Source: Candidatus Omnitrophota bacterium
GTDB taxonomy: Bacteria > Omnitrophota > Gorgyraeia > Zapsychrales > Zapsychraceae
DNA length: 6,262 nucleotides
Direction of reading: 5' to 3'
NCBI GenBank assembly: GCA_018062515.1
Contig: JAGOSC010000094.1
Location: 1-6,262, forward strand
The first letter of the stretch is position 1, and the number at the start of each line of letters is the position of its first letter. Shown piece by piece: positions 5,271 through 6,262 of the stretch. The position numbers were made by a program, and so were the translations under genes. A model generated the notes under the pieces. That model did no database searches and was not told the origin of the DNA. It worked only from the letters and a program-made list of their open reading frames with translations.

Positions 5271-6262
5271 ATGCCTGATCCTTTGTCCAACCCCGAACAC
5301 ATCACCGTCGAGAATTTACTCCACGAGAACCGATTATTTAAAGCAGATCCAACATTTTTCAAGAATGCCATTGTTAAAGACGAAGGTATTTATAAAAAAG
5401 CATCTGAAAATTCTGAGAAATATTGGGTTCAGCATGCCGAACAATTGCATTGGTACAAAAAATGGAACAAGGTTCTCGACTGGAATCCGCCTTTTGCAAA
5501 GTGGTTTATTAATGGAAAGTTGAACGCGTGTGATAACTGTTTAGATCGTCATATCAAAGCCGGTTTAGGAAAAAAGACCGCCATTCTTTGGGAAGGGGAG
5601 CCCGGGGATCAGCGACGATTGACATACGATGATGTTTACAAAGCGGTTAATAAATTAGCGAATGGTTATAAAAAACTTGGCGTTGGGAAAGGCGATCGGG
5701 TGGCAATTTACATGCCTATGGTTCCTGAAGCGATGTTTGCGATGTTAGCTTGTGCAAGATTGGGCGCGATACATACAGTTATTTTCGGTGGATTTAGTTA
5801 TGAATCGTTAAAGGGACGTATCATGGACGCTGATGCGAAACTTTTGGTCACGGCTGACGGCGGTTGGCGACGAGGAAAGATTGTTCCACTTAAAGAAACA
5901 TCTGATCAGGCGGCGGAAGAATGTCCTGGACTAAAAAATATTATTGTTCTTAAGCGTACTGAAAATGCTGTGTCGATGAAATCTGGGCGAGACATTTGGT
6001 ATCACGATCTTATTAAGGATGTTGCCGATTTCTGTGAACCGGAACCAATGGATGCAGAAGATGTTTTATTTATTCTCTACACGTCGGGTACAACTGGAAA
6101 ACCAAAAGGGATTGTTCATACCACCGGCGGGTACATGACTGGAGCTATGTCGACGACAAAAATGGTTTTTGATTTACACGACGATGATGTTTTTTGGTGT
6201 ACTGCTGACGTTGGTTGGGTGACCGGTCATACGTATATGGTGTATGGGCCGATGTCTAATGC
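5271..6262 (+). CDS. acs: Acetyl-CoA synthetase, AMP-forming (3' partial)
   Basis: The frame runs from ATG at 5271 to the right edge without a stop. It gives 330 residues, about half of the usual 630-660. The enzyme makes acetyl-CoA from acetate, ATP and CoA with release of AMP and pyrophosphate in the cytoplasm. The N-terminal acyl-CoA synthetase domain covers about 45-100, with KWFINGKLNACDNCLDRH at 77-94. The AMP-binding domain follows, with RVAIYMPMVPEA and IFGGFS. GGWRRGK at 197-203 corresponds to the CoA-phosphate-contacting region of the Salmonella enzyme; one of its two arginines appears as Lys203. The phosphate-binding loop is YTSGTTGKPKG at 270-280. DVGWVTGH at 313-320 carries the Trp316 and Thr318 expected near the acetate pocket. 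The A8-A10 motifs and the regulatory acetylated lysine lie beyond the window. It is the last visible gene of the four-gene run, but its own strong ribosome binding site suggests independent, high translation. Confidence 0.96.
   Translation, partial: MPDPLSNPEHITVENLLHENRLFKADPTFFKNAIVKDEGIYKKASENSEKYWVQHAEQLHWYKKWNKVLDWNPPFAKWFINGKLNACDNCLDRHIKAGLGKKTAILWEGEPGDQRRLTYDDVYKAVNKLANGYKKLGVGKGDRVAIYMPMVPEAMFAMLACARLGAIHTVIFGGFSYESLKGRIMDADAKLLVTADGGWRRGKIVPLKETSDQAAEECPGLKNIIVLKRTENAVSMKSGRDIWYHDLIKDVADFCEPEPMDAEDVLFILYTSGTTGKPKGIVHTTGGYMTGAMSTTKMVFDLHDDDVFWCTADVGWVTGHTYMVYGPMSN

Noticed and set aside
4512..6262. Search for a defence, toxin-antitoxin or CRISPR-type system
   Set aside because: The small membrane protein has no toxin-like partner arrangement, no spaced direct repeats are present, and the neighbours are metabolic genes.

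Overview
The window reads as a piece of chromosome from an uncultured, probably Gram-negative bacterium. All eight supported coding regions lie on the + strand, and no gap without a gene exceeds about 170 bases. Composition is moderate to AT-leaning. There are no rRNA or tRNA genes, transposases, CRISPR arrays or phage genes. The incomplete gene at the left edge ends in a Pro/Ile/Leu-rich module that I associate from memory with large proteins of Omnitrophota-type candidate phyla. That is the only lineage hint, and it does not prove taxonomy.

Layout. (1) 3-719: C-terminal part of a protein cut by the left edge, with a GNAT-like region followed by the separate C-terminal module. (2) 720-789: short spacer holding a perfect 8-2-8 palindrome that overlaps a plausible sigma70-type promoter. 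(3) 790-1773 and 1778-2857: an exported type I phosphodiesterase/nucleotide pyrophosphatase-family enzyme, then 4 bases later the AmmeMemoRadiSam radical SAM enzyme AmrS. (4) 2858-3027: AT-rich spacer almost filled by a nested inverted repeat. (5) 3028-3792: exodeoxyribonuclease III. (6) 3793-3934: spacer with only a weak promoter candidate. (7) 3935-6262: a tight four-gene run with gaps of 13, 22 and 17 bases. It encodes a CheX-like protein with a degenerate active-site motif, a 58-residue single-pass membrane protein, an ISOC1/ISOC2-type cysteine hydrolase, and acetyl-CoA synthetase cut by the right edge.

How the genes relate. Two transcription units are likely, phosphodiesterase-amrS and the four-gene run, with exoIII between them possibly separate. 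Exonuclease III and acetyl-CoA synthetase are housekeeping enzymes with intact motifs. AmrS is the only member of the AmmeMemoRadiSam trio here. Start signals fall into two classes. exoIII, the CheX-like gene and acs have clear Shine-Dalgarno sequences. Three genes lying downstream in their units (amrS, the small membrane protein, the cysteine hydrolase) lack one and share the context AAAATTAT(TAT)G.

I see no clearly new multi-gene system. The items most worth a second look are the nested inverted repeat, the modular C-terminus of the first protein, the small membrane ORF, the CheX-like protein and the shared SD-less start context.
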